A stretch of DNA of 64,000 bases from JALHST01 sp038316335 (GCA_038316335.1 JBBQAM010000001.1:186001-250000), one strand, 5' to 3'. Shown: positions 44,687 through 54,227, counted from the stretch's first letter. Program-made: numbers and translations. The notes: generated by a model from the sequence alone, not told the origin.

Positions 44687-44731
44687 GTGATCGCGACAGG
44701 ATTCGAACCTGTGACCGTCTGCTTAGAAGGC
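44687..44731. repeat. Right attachment site
   Basis: Identical 45 bases to 716-760, here as part of the complete tRNA-Arg gene. Integration at this side restored the tRNA. Confidence 0.88.
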
Positions 44732-44761
44732 AGATGCTCTATCCAGCTGAGCTACGCGACC
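44688..44761 (-). tRNA. tRNA-Arg (anticodon TCT)
   Basis: 74 bases on the minus strand. Acceptor GGTCGCG pairs with CGCGATC (one G-U), D arm GCTC/GAGC, anticodon stem TCTGC/GCAGA with loop CTTCTAA giving anticodon TCT for AGA codons, T arm ACAGG-TTCGAAT-CCTGT, discriminator A, CCA not encoded. Integration target of the island. Confidence 0.95.
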
Positions 44762-44857
44762 TAATTTTATCCATTTATATATTCCCGGCCGCACGACCAG
44801 GACCTGTGACCGCCCCGCCGAAGGGCGGGATGCGCTGTCCAGCTGAGCTACGCGACC
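44762..44857 (-). pseudogene. tRNA-Arg-like pseudogene 1 with GC-rich anticodon hairpin
   Basis: The 5' half GGTCGCGTAGCTCAGCTG matches the true tRNA, but the anticodon arm is replaced by CCCGCC-CTTC-GGCGGG. The T loop has lost its TTCGAA (ACAGG joins TCCTGG), and the acceptor 3' strand no longer pairs. Not a normal tRNA. It is a 96-base repeat of the true gene's unit. Confidence 0.75.
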
Positions 44858-44954
44858 TGATTTTATCCATTTATATATTCCCGGACAAATGATCCAGGAC
44901 CTGTGACCGCCCCGCCTAAGGGCGGGATGCTCTATCTAGCTGAGCTACGCGACC
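44858..44954 (-). pseudogene. tRNA-Arg-like pseudogene 2 with GC-rich anticodon hairpin
   Basis: Second copy 97 bases on, with the same T-loop deletion and hairpin CCCGCC-CTTA-GGCGGG. A third partial unit (aggacctgta, about 44970-45005) follows without the 5' half. The shared deletion shows that the copies multiplied after the first had decayed. No further gene is seen up to 45171. Confidence 0.72.
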
Positions 44955-45171
44955 TGATTTTATCTATTTATATTTTCCCGGACATATGATTCAGGACCTG
45001 TACCCAATCCCCTTTAAAAGCACCATGTCTGCATAAGACAGGAATGCAATCCATGAAAAATCGGATTTTTCAAATGTGCGGCGAAGTTACTAAAAAATAT
45101 AGATTCCCAAAGTTCATTGGCAATCAAAAAGGTGTATTATTTTTTGTCTACTGTTATTTAAAAAATATAAA

Positions 45172-47358
45172 TCAGGAAGGCATCAAGATTTCCAAAATTT
45201 GGATAGCGGTTTCAGCTATTTTGGTCCCTGGACCAAAAATGGCTACTGCACCTGCATCAAAAAGGAATTGATAATCCTGTTTTGGGACTACACCGCCAAC
45301 AATAACCATAATGTCCTCCCTATCGTATTTTTTAAGTTCCTCCAAAACTTTGGGCACCAAGGTCTTATGACCACCCGCCAAGGAAGAAATCCCTAATATA
45401 TGAACGTCATTTTCAATGGCTTGTTTGGCAACTTCCGATGGGGTCTGAAACAACGGTCCGATATCAACATCAAAACCTAGATCGGCATACCCGGTCGCCA
45501 CTACCTTGGCACCACGGTCGTGCCCGTCCTGCCCCATCTTTGCAATCATGATTCGGGGTCTACGACCCTCTTGCTCAGCGAATCGATCGGTCAATTCACG
45601 GGCCTTTTTGAAACTATCGTCGTCTTTAATCTCTTTAGCGTACACGCCTGAAACTGATTGTATATTTGCGGTATGCCGGCCAAAAACCGATTCTAGGGTA
45701 GCACTTATTTCACCCAAACTTGCTCTTGCCCTTGCCGCTTCTACAGCTAAAGCTAGTAAATTTTTGGCAGGTTCGGACGCATTTTCATTTGATGCCATTT
45801 TTTTCCTGGCCGCCACTTCAAGATTTTTTAAGGTACTTTGAACAACGTGATCATCACGATTAAATCGCACCCTTATAAGTCGCTCGATTTGTTGTTTTCG
45901 CACGGCATCATTATCGACTTCCAATATGTGTAAGGCATCTTCTTCCTCCAAGGGATACTTGTTGACCCCGATAATAATATCCTGTCCACTGTCGATACGG
46001 GCCTGTTTTTTGGCCGCGGCTTCTTCTATGCGTATTTTGGGTATTCCGGCTTCGATGGCCTTGGTCATGCCGCCCAAGGCCTCTATTTCCTCAATAAGCG
46101 TCCATGCCTTATTGGCTAGATCATGGGTAAGGCTTTCAACATAAAAACTGCCCCCCCAGGGATCGACCGTCTTTGTAATCTTGGTTTCCTTTTGAAGAAA
46201 TAGTTGCGTATTCCTGGCAATCCGGGCAGAGAAATCGGTCGGTAGGGCAATGGCCTCGTCCAAAGCATTCGTATGAAGGCTTTGGGTGCCCCCAAAAACG
46301 GCAGATGCCGCTTCGATTACCGTCCTGGCAACATTATTGAAGGGATCTTGTTCGGTAAGGCTCCAGCCACTGGTCTGACAATGCGCCCTCAGTATCAGTG
46401 ATTTTTCATTTTTGGGATGAAATCGGTTTACCAATTTTGCCCAGATCATTCTACCCGCCCGAAGTTTGGCGATTTCCATAAAATGGTTCATGCCGATTCC
46501 CCAAAAGAACGATAAACGCGGGGCGAAACTGTCAATATCCATCCCGGCCCTAATCCCGGTACGCAGGTATTCCATGCCGTCGGCCAGCGTGTAGGCCAAT
46601 TCGATATCGGCGGTTGCGCCTGCTTCGTGCATGTGGTAGCCTGAAATGCTGATACTATTGAATTTCGGCATGTATTTACTGGCATACTGGAAAATATCGG
46701 AAACAAGCTGCATCGAGGGCTTTGGGGGATAGATATAGGTATTTCGGACCATGAATTCTTTGAGGATGTCATTCTGTATGGTACCCGAAAGTTGTTCAAG
46801 TGATACCCCTTGTTCTTGGGCAGCAACAATATAAAAAGCCATTATGGGCAGGACGGCACCATTCATGGTCATAGAAACCGACATTTTATCCAATGGAATG
46901 CCATCGAACAAAATTTTCATGTCTTCGACCGTATCGATGGCAACACCCGCTTTTCCCACGTCGCCCACAACGCGCACATGGTCACTGTCATAACCCCGAT
47001 GCGTGGCAAGGTCAAATGCTACTGATAGGCCTTTCTGTCCGCCCGCCAAATTTCGCCTGTAAAATGCATTGCTTTCTTCGGCCGTTGAGAACCCGGCATA
47101 TTGACGAATGGTCCAAGGACGCGTTCCATACATTGTAGCGTAAGGTCCCCGCAGAAATGGTGGAAACCCCGCTGCGAAATCGAGATGGTCTAAGTCTGCA
47201 ATATCCTCATGGGTGTAGATCCTTTTTAAAGGGATGCCTTCCGGAGTAGAAAAAATGTGGGCCGTTGGCAATGAATTCGCATTGGATTCTTCGGCACTGG
47301 TTTCCGAAGGTTGTGTGGCGCTATAGAGCTTCAGGTGTTGTATCTCTTTTCTACTCAT
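45172..47358 (-). CDS. scpA: Methylmalonyl-CoA mutase large subunit
   Basis: 728 residues from the ATG at 47358 (MSRKEIQHLKLYS), chosen over an earlier in-frame ATG because the family starts there; it overlaps the small-subunit stop by 8 bases. An N-terminal TIM barrel binds the CoA substrate (TMYGTRPWTIRQYAGFSTAEESNAFYRRN in parts; SISGYHMHEAGA). The C-terminal cobalamin domain has DGHDRG with the cobalt ligand His at about 613, SSLAGGH and GGVVP. Interconverts methylmalonyl-CoA and succinyl-CoA, with adenosylcobalamin, in propionate metabolism. Confidence 0.93.
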   Translation of the reverse strand: MSRKEIQHLKLYSATQPSETSAEESNANSLPTAHIFSTPEGIPLKRIYTHEDIADLDHLDFAAGFPPFLRGPYATMYGTRPWTIRQYAGFSTAEESNAFYRRNLAGGQKGLSVAFDLATHRGYDSDHVRVVGDVGKAGVAIDTVEDMKILFDGIPLDKMSVSMTMNGAVLPIMAFYIVAAQEQGVSLEQLSGTIQNDILKEFMVRNTYIYPPKPSMQLVSDIFQYASKYMPKFNSISISGYHMHEAGATADIELAYTLADGMEYLRTGIRAGMDIDSFAPRLSFFWGIGMNHFMEIAKLRAGRMIWAKLVNRFHPKNEKSLILRAHCQTSGWSLTEQDPFNNVARTVIEAASAVFGGTQSLHTNALDEAIALPTDFSARIARNTQLFLQKETKITKTVDPWGGSFYVESLTHDLANKAWTLIEEIEALGGMTKAIEAGIPKIRIEEAAAKKQARIDSGQDIIIGVNKYPLEEEDALHILEVDNDAVRKQQIERLIRVRFNRDDHVVQSTLKNLEVAARKKMASNENASEPAKNLLALAVEAARARASLGEISATLESVFGRHTANIQSVSGVYAKEIKDDDSFKKARELTDRFAEQEGRRPRIMIAKMGQDGHDRGAKVVATGYADLGFDVDIGPLFQTPSEVAKQAIENDVHILGISSLAGGHKTLVPKVLEELKKYDREDIMVIVGGVVPKQDYQFLFDAGAVAIFGPGTKIAETAIQILEILMPS

Positions 47359-48730
47359 ACGACAATCGCTTTTGTTCGATGGCCTCCGCCAGTCGTTTTT
47401 CCAAAATTGGTTCAATCACCGTTTTACGTTTGTTGGCTTTAAGAAATGGGTTGCGTTCCAATTGGCCCTTCATGCTATCGCTTTTATCCTGATAGGCATT
47501 CGTGCCAACTAAGATCTCTTCTTTCGAATCGAACCTTGCCTGTTCCTTCAGTGCGCTTTCCTTTATTTTTCTTTGGAGTGTCGTATTTTTAAGTTGCACC
47601 AAGAAACCTCCCCCTAACTCGATTGACTTAAATAGTTCCATTGATTTTTCGGCCAGTTGGCGTGTAATTTCCTCAATATAATAACTGCCATCGGGTGCAT
47701 TGCTTACTTGATCAATGTGACACTCATGTTTTAGGAGCAATAATTGATTTCTGGCAATGCGTTCCCCAAATTCATTTTCGGTGTGGTAAATAGCATCATA
47801 GGGCAAATTACAAATGGTATCGGCTCCTCCTAGAATTCCAGCCATGCATTCGGTCGTCGTTCTCAACATATTGCTGTTGTAGTCGTAGAGGGTTTTATTT
47901 CTTGTAGTGGGCACAACCACAATCTGACAGTTTGCAGTAATGCCATATTCCATGGCCAGCGATTTCCATAACCAGCGCAATGCCCTGATTTTCGCAATCT
48001 CAAAGAAATAATTTGTACCGACCGAAACCTTGAATACGAGTCCATGGGTGGGGCCTAACGCATCCTGGTTTAGATATTCGTTGGCATGCGCCAGGGTATA
48101 GGCCAATTGTTGTACCATGGTGGCACCCGCATTTTGATATAATGAACCATCGACTGCCAATATTGTGTTTCCATCCCTTTTAATGCCATGCCCTGAAATC
48201 TGTTCTAAAAGACGTTGGTCTTTCTCTTGCTGATAAAACCAATTTCCGGTCCGGGCTAGATTGCCAAGAATATCGATGTTCAAATGGGTTTTCGCAGCAA
48301 GAGCGTGGGTCTGATCAAGTAGTTCGCTTGTATATGCCACGGAGAGAAATTGGAGGTTGAAATGAATCGAACCTGGCATCTTTTTTATTCCCGATACGAT
48401 TTTTTTTATAGAAATGTCTTCCGATGGAATCGTAAAAACCAGGCTTTCCGCACCCCGGTTCAAGGCATCCTGTGCTTTTTTATTTGCGACCAATGCTTCG
48501 ACCACCACTATTTCCTGGCCTATTTTCCAAACGGAGGCAGCATCAACTTGTTCGATGGGCCTGTCTTTGAGATCTTCTGAATTATAAAAAGGTTTCACCT
48601 TGATGCCTTCGGGCGATTCCCAGACCAGCGTATTATTGTAGTCGGCGCCTTTCAGGTCATACTGAATTTTTTGTTTCCAAGCTTTCGAGGAAACTTCATC
48701 AAATTCACCGAACAATTCCTTTGCCGCCAT
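47351..48730 (-). CDS. mutA: Methylmalonyl-CoA mutase small subunit
   Basis: 459 residues related to the barrel domain of the large subunit but without a cobalamin-binding domain. Motifs: GADYNNTLVWESPEGIKVKPFY, NAGATMVQQLAYTLAHANEYL, GADTICNLPYDAIYH. Forms the heterodimer with the large subunit encoded from the overlapping start. It is shorter than the approximately 620 residues of Propionibacterium MutA, a normal feature in Bacteroidota. Confidence 0.9.
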   Translation of the reverse strand: MAAKELFGEFDEVSSKAWKQKIQYDLKGADYNNTLVWESPEGIKVKPFYNSEDLKDRPIEQVDAASVWKIGQEIVVVEALVANKKAQDALNRGAESLVFTIPSEDISIKKIVSGIKKMPGSIHFNLQFLSVAYTSELLDQTHALAAKTHLNIDILGNLARTGNWFYQQEKDQRLLEQISGHGIKRDGNTILAVDGSLYQNAGATMVQQLAYTLAHANEYLNQDALGPTHGLVFKVSVGTNYFFEIAKIRALRWLWKSLAMEYGITANCQIVVVPTTRNKTLYDYNSNMLRTTTECMAGILGGADTICNLPYDAIYHTENEFGERIARNQLLLLKHECHIDQVSNAPDGSYYIEEITRQLAEKSMELFKSIELGGGFLVQLKNTTLQRKIKESALKEQARFDSKEEILVGTNAYQDKSDSMKGQLERNPFLKANKRKTVIEPILEKRLAEAIEQKRLSYE

Positions 48731-49102
48731 AATCCGTATATCGGTAGTATCTTTTTGGGAAAATTACGATAATACGGCAAAAGGATAAAGCGATTCATCC
48801 CAAAGTTAACGGGGAATCCCAATAATTAATAGTATTGACCAGCAAGTAAGTAATAATCCAAAAAAGGTTGTCGACCATTTTGAATCGCGTTGTTGTTCAT
48901 AACCGGAATTTGGTCCAAAAAAGTGGTAGTATCAGTACTACGTATCCCCACCTAAATTACAAAGACATGATATTCACCAACGAAACAGAACAATCAGATA
49001 TATTATTTTATAGTTAGGCGCGGAGAGTACTGGCCGCTTGTTCCTTCAATTCAGGAATATAATTTTTGTTCCCTGAAATCCTAAAACCGGCAGGATCTCA
49101 TT
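48731..49102. other. Intergenic region with a C-terminal coding remnant
   Basis: No complete gene. On the minus strand, just after hmuV, the frame DPAGFRISGNKNYIPELKEQ... ends at a TAA near 49017 and looks like the last 27 residues of a lost gene of the heme operon. The rest, including the likely mutA promoter side, has no recognisable feature. Confidence 0.35.
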
Positions 49103-49879
49103 TTATTCAAAAAACAAATACATTCCTTTTTCGTCACTATTTATGATGGGTTCAAGGCGGTAGGCCGTTTTCATATTTTCTTTGGTAAGCACCTCTTTTT
49201 TGGTACCTGCGGCAATGAGTTTTCCTTGATGGAGTAGTATCAGATGGTCAGCGAATTTAGCGGCCAGGTTTAGGTCGTGCACCACTCCTACGATTACGAT
49301 ATCCTGCTGTCTTAAAAGTTCCTGCAACTTGCGCATAAAATGAAACTGGTAATGAACATCGAGAAAGGTCAGGGGTTCGTCCAGGACCAGATATCTGCAA
49401 CTTTCCTTGATGGGATACCATATCTGGGCGACCACCCTAGCAAAGTGTACTCGTTGTTTTTCACCACCACTTAGAGTCAGGTAATCGCGATCCGCCATGG
49501 TTTCTACATCGAAAAACCGCATGGCCGATTGACTTGCCTTTTCATCGTTTTCGGTTGGGTTAATCTGAAAATGCGGATAGCGGCCCATCATCACGACTTC
49601 CTTAACTTTTAATGGAAAAGCAAGTTCGGTATTCTGGGAAAGTACTGCTCGTATTTTGGCAAGTGCTGCTACCGTGGTATTCCGGATATCAATACCTCCA
49701 TAGAAAACCGTACCATGCTGTGGTTTTATTTGATTGCAAATAACCTTCACAAGGGTAGATTTTCCTGCACCGTTTGGCCCGAGAACAAGGTTTATCTTAC
49801 CCGGAACGAAGGTTACCGAAACAGTATCGAGAATGGTCTTGCTTCCTATTGAATACGTGATGTCGTTCGCTTGGATCAT
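49103..49879 (-). CDS. hmuV: Heme ABC transporter ATP-binding protein
   Basis: 258 residues with Walker A GPNGAGKSTLVK, Q-loop LSQNTEL, signature LSGGEKQRVHFARVVAQ, Walker B YLVLDEPLTFLD and switch His in GVVHDLNLA. Energises heme or siderophore import with HmuU and HmuT. Its ATG directly follows the stop of hmuU. Confidence 0.92.
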   Translation of the reverse strand: MIQANDITYSIGSKTILDTVSVTFVPGKINLVLGPNGAGKSTLVKVICNQIKPQHGTVFYGGIDIRNTTVAALAKIRAVLSQNTELAFPLKVKEVVMMGRYPHFQINPTENDEKASQSAMRFFDVETMADRDYLTLSGGEKQRVHFARVVAQIWYPIKESCRYLVLDEPLTFLDVHYQFHFMRKLQELLRQQDIVIVGVVHDLNLAAKFADHLILLHQGKLIAAGTKKEVLTKENMKTAYRLEPIINSDEKGMYLFFE

Positions 49880-50914
49880 CTAGAAAAAATAATTTTTGCG
49901 CTGCAATAGCAAAATAAAAATGGGGACACCGACCACCGAAGTTACGATGCCTATCGGAAGTTCCGCGGGTCGAAGTGCCATCCGTGAGATAAGGTCGGCG
50001 ATGCAAAGCAACAAGCCGCCCAGGAGGGCGCTGTTACGAATAAGAAACCGATTGTCGGATCCATTAATGATCCGCAACAGATGCGGTACGATCAGTCCCA
50101 CAAAACTAATTACGCCCACAAAAGCGGTGGCAACGGCCACCATAACTACATTGATGAGCAAAATTTTCCATTTAAGGCTTTTAATATTAACACCCAAAAA
50201 TTGTGCTTCTTCCTCCCCAATCATCAAGGCATTCAATTGTTTGGCATATCGAAGGGAGATTAAAATGGTCACCACCGTTGAAAATCCGACAATGCAAGTT
50301 GAAACCCAGTTGGCACCACTTAGGGTTCCTAAATTCCAAAATACAATAGAGCGTGCCTGTGGATCACGGGCAATGTAACTAAGAAACCCGACGCCGCTTA
50401 AAAACAGGGCGTTGATGGCGATTCCTGTAAGGAGCAGCGCTACAATTGAACTTCGACCATTGCTCCATGAGCGCGAAAGTAAAAATACCAAGGAGGTTGA
50501 AATCAGTGCCCCGATGCATGCGGCCAAAGGCAACGTCAAAGGCCCCGTGTTGAAATTCAGGGTTGCACCGAGTGCAAAATAGAGTGCTGCCCCAAAAGCG
50601 GCACCACAGGAGGTACCTATGAGACCAGGTTCTACTATCGGATTGCGGAACAATGCTTGTAGTAGGGTACCCCCAACGGCAAGACTGGCTCCAACAAAAA
50701 TGCAAAGGATGGCCCGGGGTAAACGGATCTGCATAAAAATACGTTCAGTAAGATCCATACTTTCAGGTGCTGTTGCATACTTTTTTAAGGCAGAAATAAT
50801 TTCTCCCCATGAAATAGGTACCGCCCCATACCTAATGGAAAAGAAGGTAATCACTAGTAAGAGTACTAATAGCATTGGGAAGGTACCTCTATAGTGTCGT
50901 ATCGATCTAATCAT
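49880..50914 (-). CDS. hmuU: FecCD-type heme ABC permease
   Basis: 344 residues, about 9-10 membrane helices. Motifs of the FecCD/BtuC family: RLPRAILCIFVGASLAVGG, QALFRNPIVEPGLIGTSCGAAFGAA, FVGLIVPHLLRIINGSDNR. Forms the inner-membrane channel. Overlaps hmuT by 8 bases, confirming one operon. Confidence 0.92.
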   Translation of the reverse strand: MIRSIRHYRGTFPMLLVLLLVITFFSIRYGAVPISWGEIISALKKYATAPESMDLTERIFMQIRLPRAILCIFVGASLAVGGTLLQALFRNPIVEPGLIGTSCGAAFGAALYFALGATLNFNTGPLTLPLAACIGALISTSLVFLLSRSWSNGRSSIVALLLTGIAINALFLSGVGFLSYIARDPQARSIVFWNLGTLSGANWVSTCIVGFSTVVTILISLRYAKQLNALMIGEEEAQFLGVNIKSLKWKILLINVVMVAVATAFVGVISFVGLIVPHLLRIINGSDNRFLIRNSALLGGLLLCIADLISRMALRPAELPIGIVTSVVGVPIFILLLQRKNYFF

Positions 50915-51776
50915 CTTTATGTAACAGCTTTTGAAGTTCTATGACCGTTTTTCCGGTCCGAGGCCCCAGATAGACCATGTCATGTTCTTCGACTCGGTAC
51001 ACTTTACCTTTCTTAAAAGCTTCGGTACTTGAAATACCTGGTAATGTCCCAATAGTTTCGGTAGTGCCTAGGCGGTCGTAGCCAAAATCGGTAAGCAAGA
51101 TGATATCGGGATTGCTTTTGGCGACGACTTCGGCCGAAAACTGGGTCATCCCCCGTTCGCCATCTACTGCCATTTCGCCACCTGCCCATTCGATCAGGGT
51201 TCCGGCAGTACTGTTTTTGGTCATGACCAAATAGATATTATTGGCCTGCCCGAAATGGATAATCAATACTTTGGGTTTCTTGCTATAGCGAAGTGCTTCT
51301 TTCATGGCCCTTTCCATATCACTGTCCAATGTTTTGCAGAGGCTTTCGGCCTTTTCTTCCTTATGGAAATAATGCCCCATTTCACGAATTAGTGAATCAG
51401 TTCCCTGAATCGTATTTTCATAATGACCGAACTGTTTCATAGGTATTTTAAGTTCCTTGAGTTGTGCTACAACATGTTCTGGGCCAATATTGTTATCCTC
51501 CAGAATTAAGGTCGGATTCATGGCGAGAATGGGTTCTGCAGCCAATGCGCGATGATAGCCTATCGTGGGCAGTTCTTTGATTTCAGGCGGATATGAACTC
51601 GAGACATCGACTGCTACAATGTTTTCTGCTGCATCAAGGGCATATATAATTTCACTGTATTGTTTTGAGATACACACAATACGCTCTTGGTTTTCTTTCT
51701 TTTTGTCCTCCTTCGCAAACCTTCCACAGGCGTATATACTGATTGCACCTATAAAAAAAAGTACTGTTTTTTTCAT
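50907..51776 (-). CDS. hmuT: Heme-binding periplasmic lipoprotein
   Basis: 289 residues. Lipobox SIYAC at about 13-17, then the substrate-binding fold: ERIVCISKQYSEIIYAL, DVSSSYPPEIKELPTIGYHRALAAEPILAMNPTLIL in parts, and VYLGPRTGKTV near the end, the HmuT pattern. Delivers heme to HmuUV. A 21-codon frame (from about 51840) ends on its ATG as ATGA and may be a small coupled leader peptide; I give that little weight. Confidence 0.88.
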   Translation of the reverse strand: MKKTVLFFIGAISIYACGRFAKEDKKKENQERIVCISKQYSEIIYALDAAENIVAVDVSSSYPPEIKELPTIGYHRALAAEPILAMNPTLILEDNNIGPEHVVAQLKELKIPMKQFGHYENTIQGTDSLIREMGHYFHKEEKAESLCKTLDSDMERAMKEALRYSKKPKVLIIHFGQANNIYLVMTKNSTAGTLIEWAGGEMAVDGERGMTQFSAEVVAKSNPDIILLTDFGYDRLGTTETIGTLPGISSTEAFKKGKVYRVEEHDMVYLGPRTGKTVIELQKLLHKDD

Positions 51777-51860
51777 CCTTTGTTTTTTATGGTTACCATA
51801 GGGGCATCGTTGAATTTTTTGGCCAACAGCGCACCCATGGTTATGTCTTTCCTTGTTAAA

Positions 51861-54227
51861 TTAAAAATTGTATTTCAAATTGACCCCACCGTAAAATACC
51901 GCATTTAATGGTGCGGGAATATACGCGTCATCAAGTTGGTTGATAAAAAGCATAAGATAATACTGGGTTCCAAAAATATTATCGACCCCGGCGAAGGCGT
52001 TTAAGTCAAAATGTCCAAAGCCAACGCGGTATCCCAATTTGGCATTCAACAGATTATAACTGTCCGCCACATTCAAACCGTCTGATGTAAAGGAGACAGG
52101 ATCATGATATGCATAGTTTAGTGTTCCATACAGTCCAAGATGTGTATTAAAATCAATTCCTGCATTCAGTACCCAAGGAGCCACACCGGCAACGGTATTT
52201 CCAGAATAATCAGAGGTTATGATGCCCCCAGTTCTGTCAACCGATTCATAGACGAAGTCTTCATATTTAAAATCGGAATACGTCAAATTGGCATACGGAT
52301 TCACATCACTGAAGAACCCTGTGGGGGATTGGTAGGCCACATATTTTAGCAAAAGTTCAACCCCTTTGTTATTCAGTGAACCGCCATTTGTTATGTATGA
52401 ATACGCTGTGGTGTTCCCTACATCAGGTACCGCAACCGATGTAAATTTATCTTTGAATTTTGCGCTGAAGAGGGCTAATTCGTAATGCAAGCGATTGTCC
52501 AAAACATTGCCTTTGGTTCCTATTTCAATCTGATTGCCCACCTCAGGAACAAGCGCCGTATTCAATTGGCCAGTAGCGGAAATAACCACATTACCGCTTA
52601 CTGGGGCCTTATACCCTTTGCTATAAGAGGCATATACCGAAATAGCCTTGTTGAATATTTTGTTTAATGCAAAATGTGGCGAATAGAGCCCGTTATAGTT
52701 CGCAGCGACACGCTGTGGTTTGTTGCTGGTCGGGTCGTACAAACGATCGGTAAGATCTAGGTTCATATTGCTTTTTCCGATGCCGGCGGTAAAAGAAAGG
52801 TCATGGGGCATATTTAGGATCCATTCAGTGAATAGCGAGCCTGTTTTTGTTAGGGCATATTGATTGCTCCGGGTAGCCCCAATAATATTGTAACCGACGA
52901 GATCATTAGGGTTCTCTACCATTCCAAAACTTACCAATTGCGCGCGTTGTTCTTGAAATTCGAAACCCGCAATTCCAGAAAGTCCAAAGGAATTCCCCAA
53001 ATCAAAATTTAGATCAAAAGTTGACCTAGTGCCGTAATTTATTGGATTTTTGTCGGTCCAGCCCCCTGCGGAACTTGCGTTTGTATTCAAACCAGAACCA
53101 AAAACGGTCGTCGTGTTTGAAAGCCAATCGGTAAATTGGTACTTATGACTCAACCCTGCACGAAAACTGATTATTTCACTATGTGCGTTGTTTTTAATGT
53201 ATCGCGGATTACCACTATAATCTAGGTTATTATACTGATCTATGGTCAATTCCCCTCCGCGTTCATCGTAACTATTGCTAAAACCAAAATAGGTACTGAT
53301 ACTTTGCCTCGCATTGGGTCGAAAATCAAACACTGCATTTAAAAAGTCTTTTGTTGAGGCATTGTGGTCCAAGTACCCATCGGAAATCTGATGTCCATAA
53401 TTCAATAGGAGGGAGGTGTTTTCCATTCCGATTTGTAATTGAGTGGTAAACCTCGCTAGGCCGTAGCTGCCAACGGTCATTTTTTCACTTAGGGAAGTTT
53501 CGCCATTTGAAGGTCTACTTGTAGTCAAGTTCACCACACCGGCTATGGCCAACCCATATAGCGAGCCAGCCGGACCTTTTATTACATCTACGTTACCAAT
53601 AGAAGCAAAGTCTATATCATCGAGGGTCGTTACCCCCTCGGCATCGGTTAGGGGAATATTGTTGTAGTATACTTTGTACCCTTGCCCGTCAAAATTATTG
53701 TTGGCACCTCTAAATCCCACGCCGTTACCATATCCACGGATATTAAATTGCTGACCCGAAGATACGGCCCTTCGGTTCATAGTAACCCCCGGGACGTTTG
53801 CGTTAATGGCATCGTCAAGATAGAGTCCGGTGCCTCGGGCAAGTTCTTTTTGGTCTAGATGAACGACCGAAACAGGTTTTTCAAGTACTTTTTCATTGTT
53901 CCGAAGTTTTCCGAATAGCTGCACCTCATCCAAGGTTTTCACGGCGACTTGGAGCCCTATCGAAAGCAATTGGCTACAATCCTTGGTGCTGACAATCGAA
54001 GTTTCGTAACCAATAAAACTTATTTTTAGGGTTACGACCCCGTTGCAGGGTACCGTAAATTCCCCGTCGGTGTCGGTACTCGCTATCGTGGTGCCATTAA
54101 CCTCTATTTTTGCACCATAAAGGGGTTCGCTGTTGGTCGCATCGTATATTTTTCCTGAAAGTCGTGCCTGGCCATAGGTGCATAGTGAAATGAAAAGTCC
54201 TAAAATGGACAGATAAATTTTTGTCAT
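51861..54227 (-). CDS. TonB-dependent outer-membrane receptor
   Basis: 788 residues. Signal peptide 1-19; carboxypeptidase-like domain about 22-100 (ARLSGKIYDATNSEPLYGAKIEVNG in part); plug domain with VIKGPAGSLYGLAIAGVVN; 22-stranded barrel ending GGVNLKYNF with the required terminal Phe. Upstream of hmuTUV, 84 bases away, so likely the heme (or hemophore/siderophore) receptor of this operon. Substrate is inferred from context. Confidence 0.9.
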   Translation of the reverse strand: MTKIYLSILGLFISLCTYGQARLSGKIYDATNSEPLYGAKIEVNGTTIASTDTDGEFTVPCNGVVTLKISFIGYETSIVSTKDCSQLLSIGLQVAVKTLDEVQLFGKLRNNEKVLEKPVSVVHLDQKELARGTGLYLDDAINANVPGVTMNRRAVSSGQQFNIRGYGNGVGFRGANNNFDGQGYKVYYNNIPLTDAEGVTTLDDIDFASIGNVDVIKGPAGSLYGLAIAGVVNLTTSRPSNGETSLSEKMTVGSYGLARFTTQLQIGMENTSLLLNYGHQISDGYLDHNASTKDFLNAVFDFRPNARQSISTYFGFSNSYDERGGELTIDQYNNLDYSGNPRYIKNNAHSEIISFRAGLSHKYQFTDWLSNTTTVFGSGLNTNASSAGGWTDKNPINYGTRSTFDLNFDLGNSFGLSGIAGFEFQEQRAQLVSFGMVENPNDLVGYNIIGATRSNQYALTKTGSLFTEWILNMPHDLSFTAGIGKSNMNLDLTDRLYDPTSNKPQRVAANYNGLYSPHFALNKIFNKAISVYASYSKGYKAPVSGNVVISATGQLNTALVPEVGNQIEIGTKGNVLDNRLHYELALFSAKFKDKFTSVAVPDVGNTTAYSYITNGGSLNNKGVELLLKYVAYQSPTGFFSDVNPYANLTYSDFKYEDFVYESVDRTGGIITSDYSGNTVAGVAPWVLNAGIDFNTHLGLYGTLNYAYHDPVSFTSDGLNVADSYNLLNAKLGYRVGFGHFDLNAFAGVDNIFGTQYYLMLFINQLDDAYIPAPLNAVFYGGVNLKYNF

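Larger units (their letters stand above)
716..44731. mobile_element. 44-kb integrative mobilizable element (stress-survival genomic island)
   Basis: Both ends carry the same 45-bp sequence, the 3' part of tRNA-Arg(TCT), at 716-760 and 44687-44731 in direct orientation. A tyrosine recombinase gene lies just inside the left end, and an excisionase-like pseudogene, MobC and a relaxase lie at the right end. No VirB/Tra secretion genes were seen, so transfer would need a helper element. The cargo is osmolyte synthesis, antiporters, ribosome-associated proteins, oxidative and copper stress genes. Much of the cargo is visibly more AT-rich than the right-hand flank. That both termini are functional is inferred. 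Confidence 0.85.
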
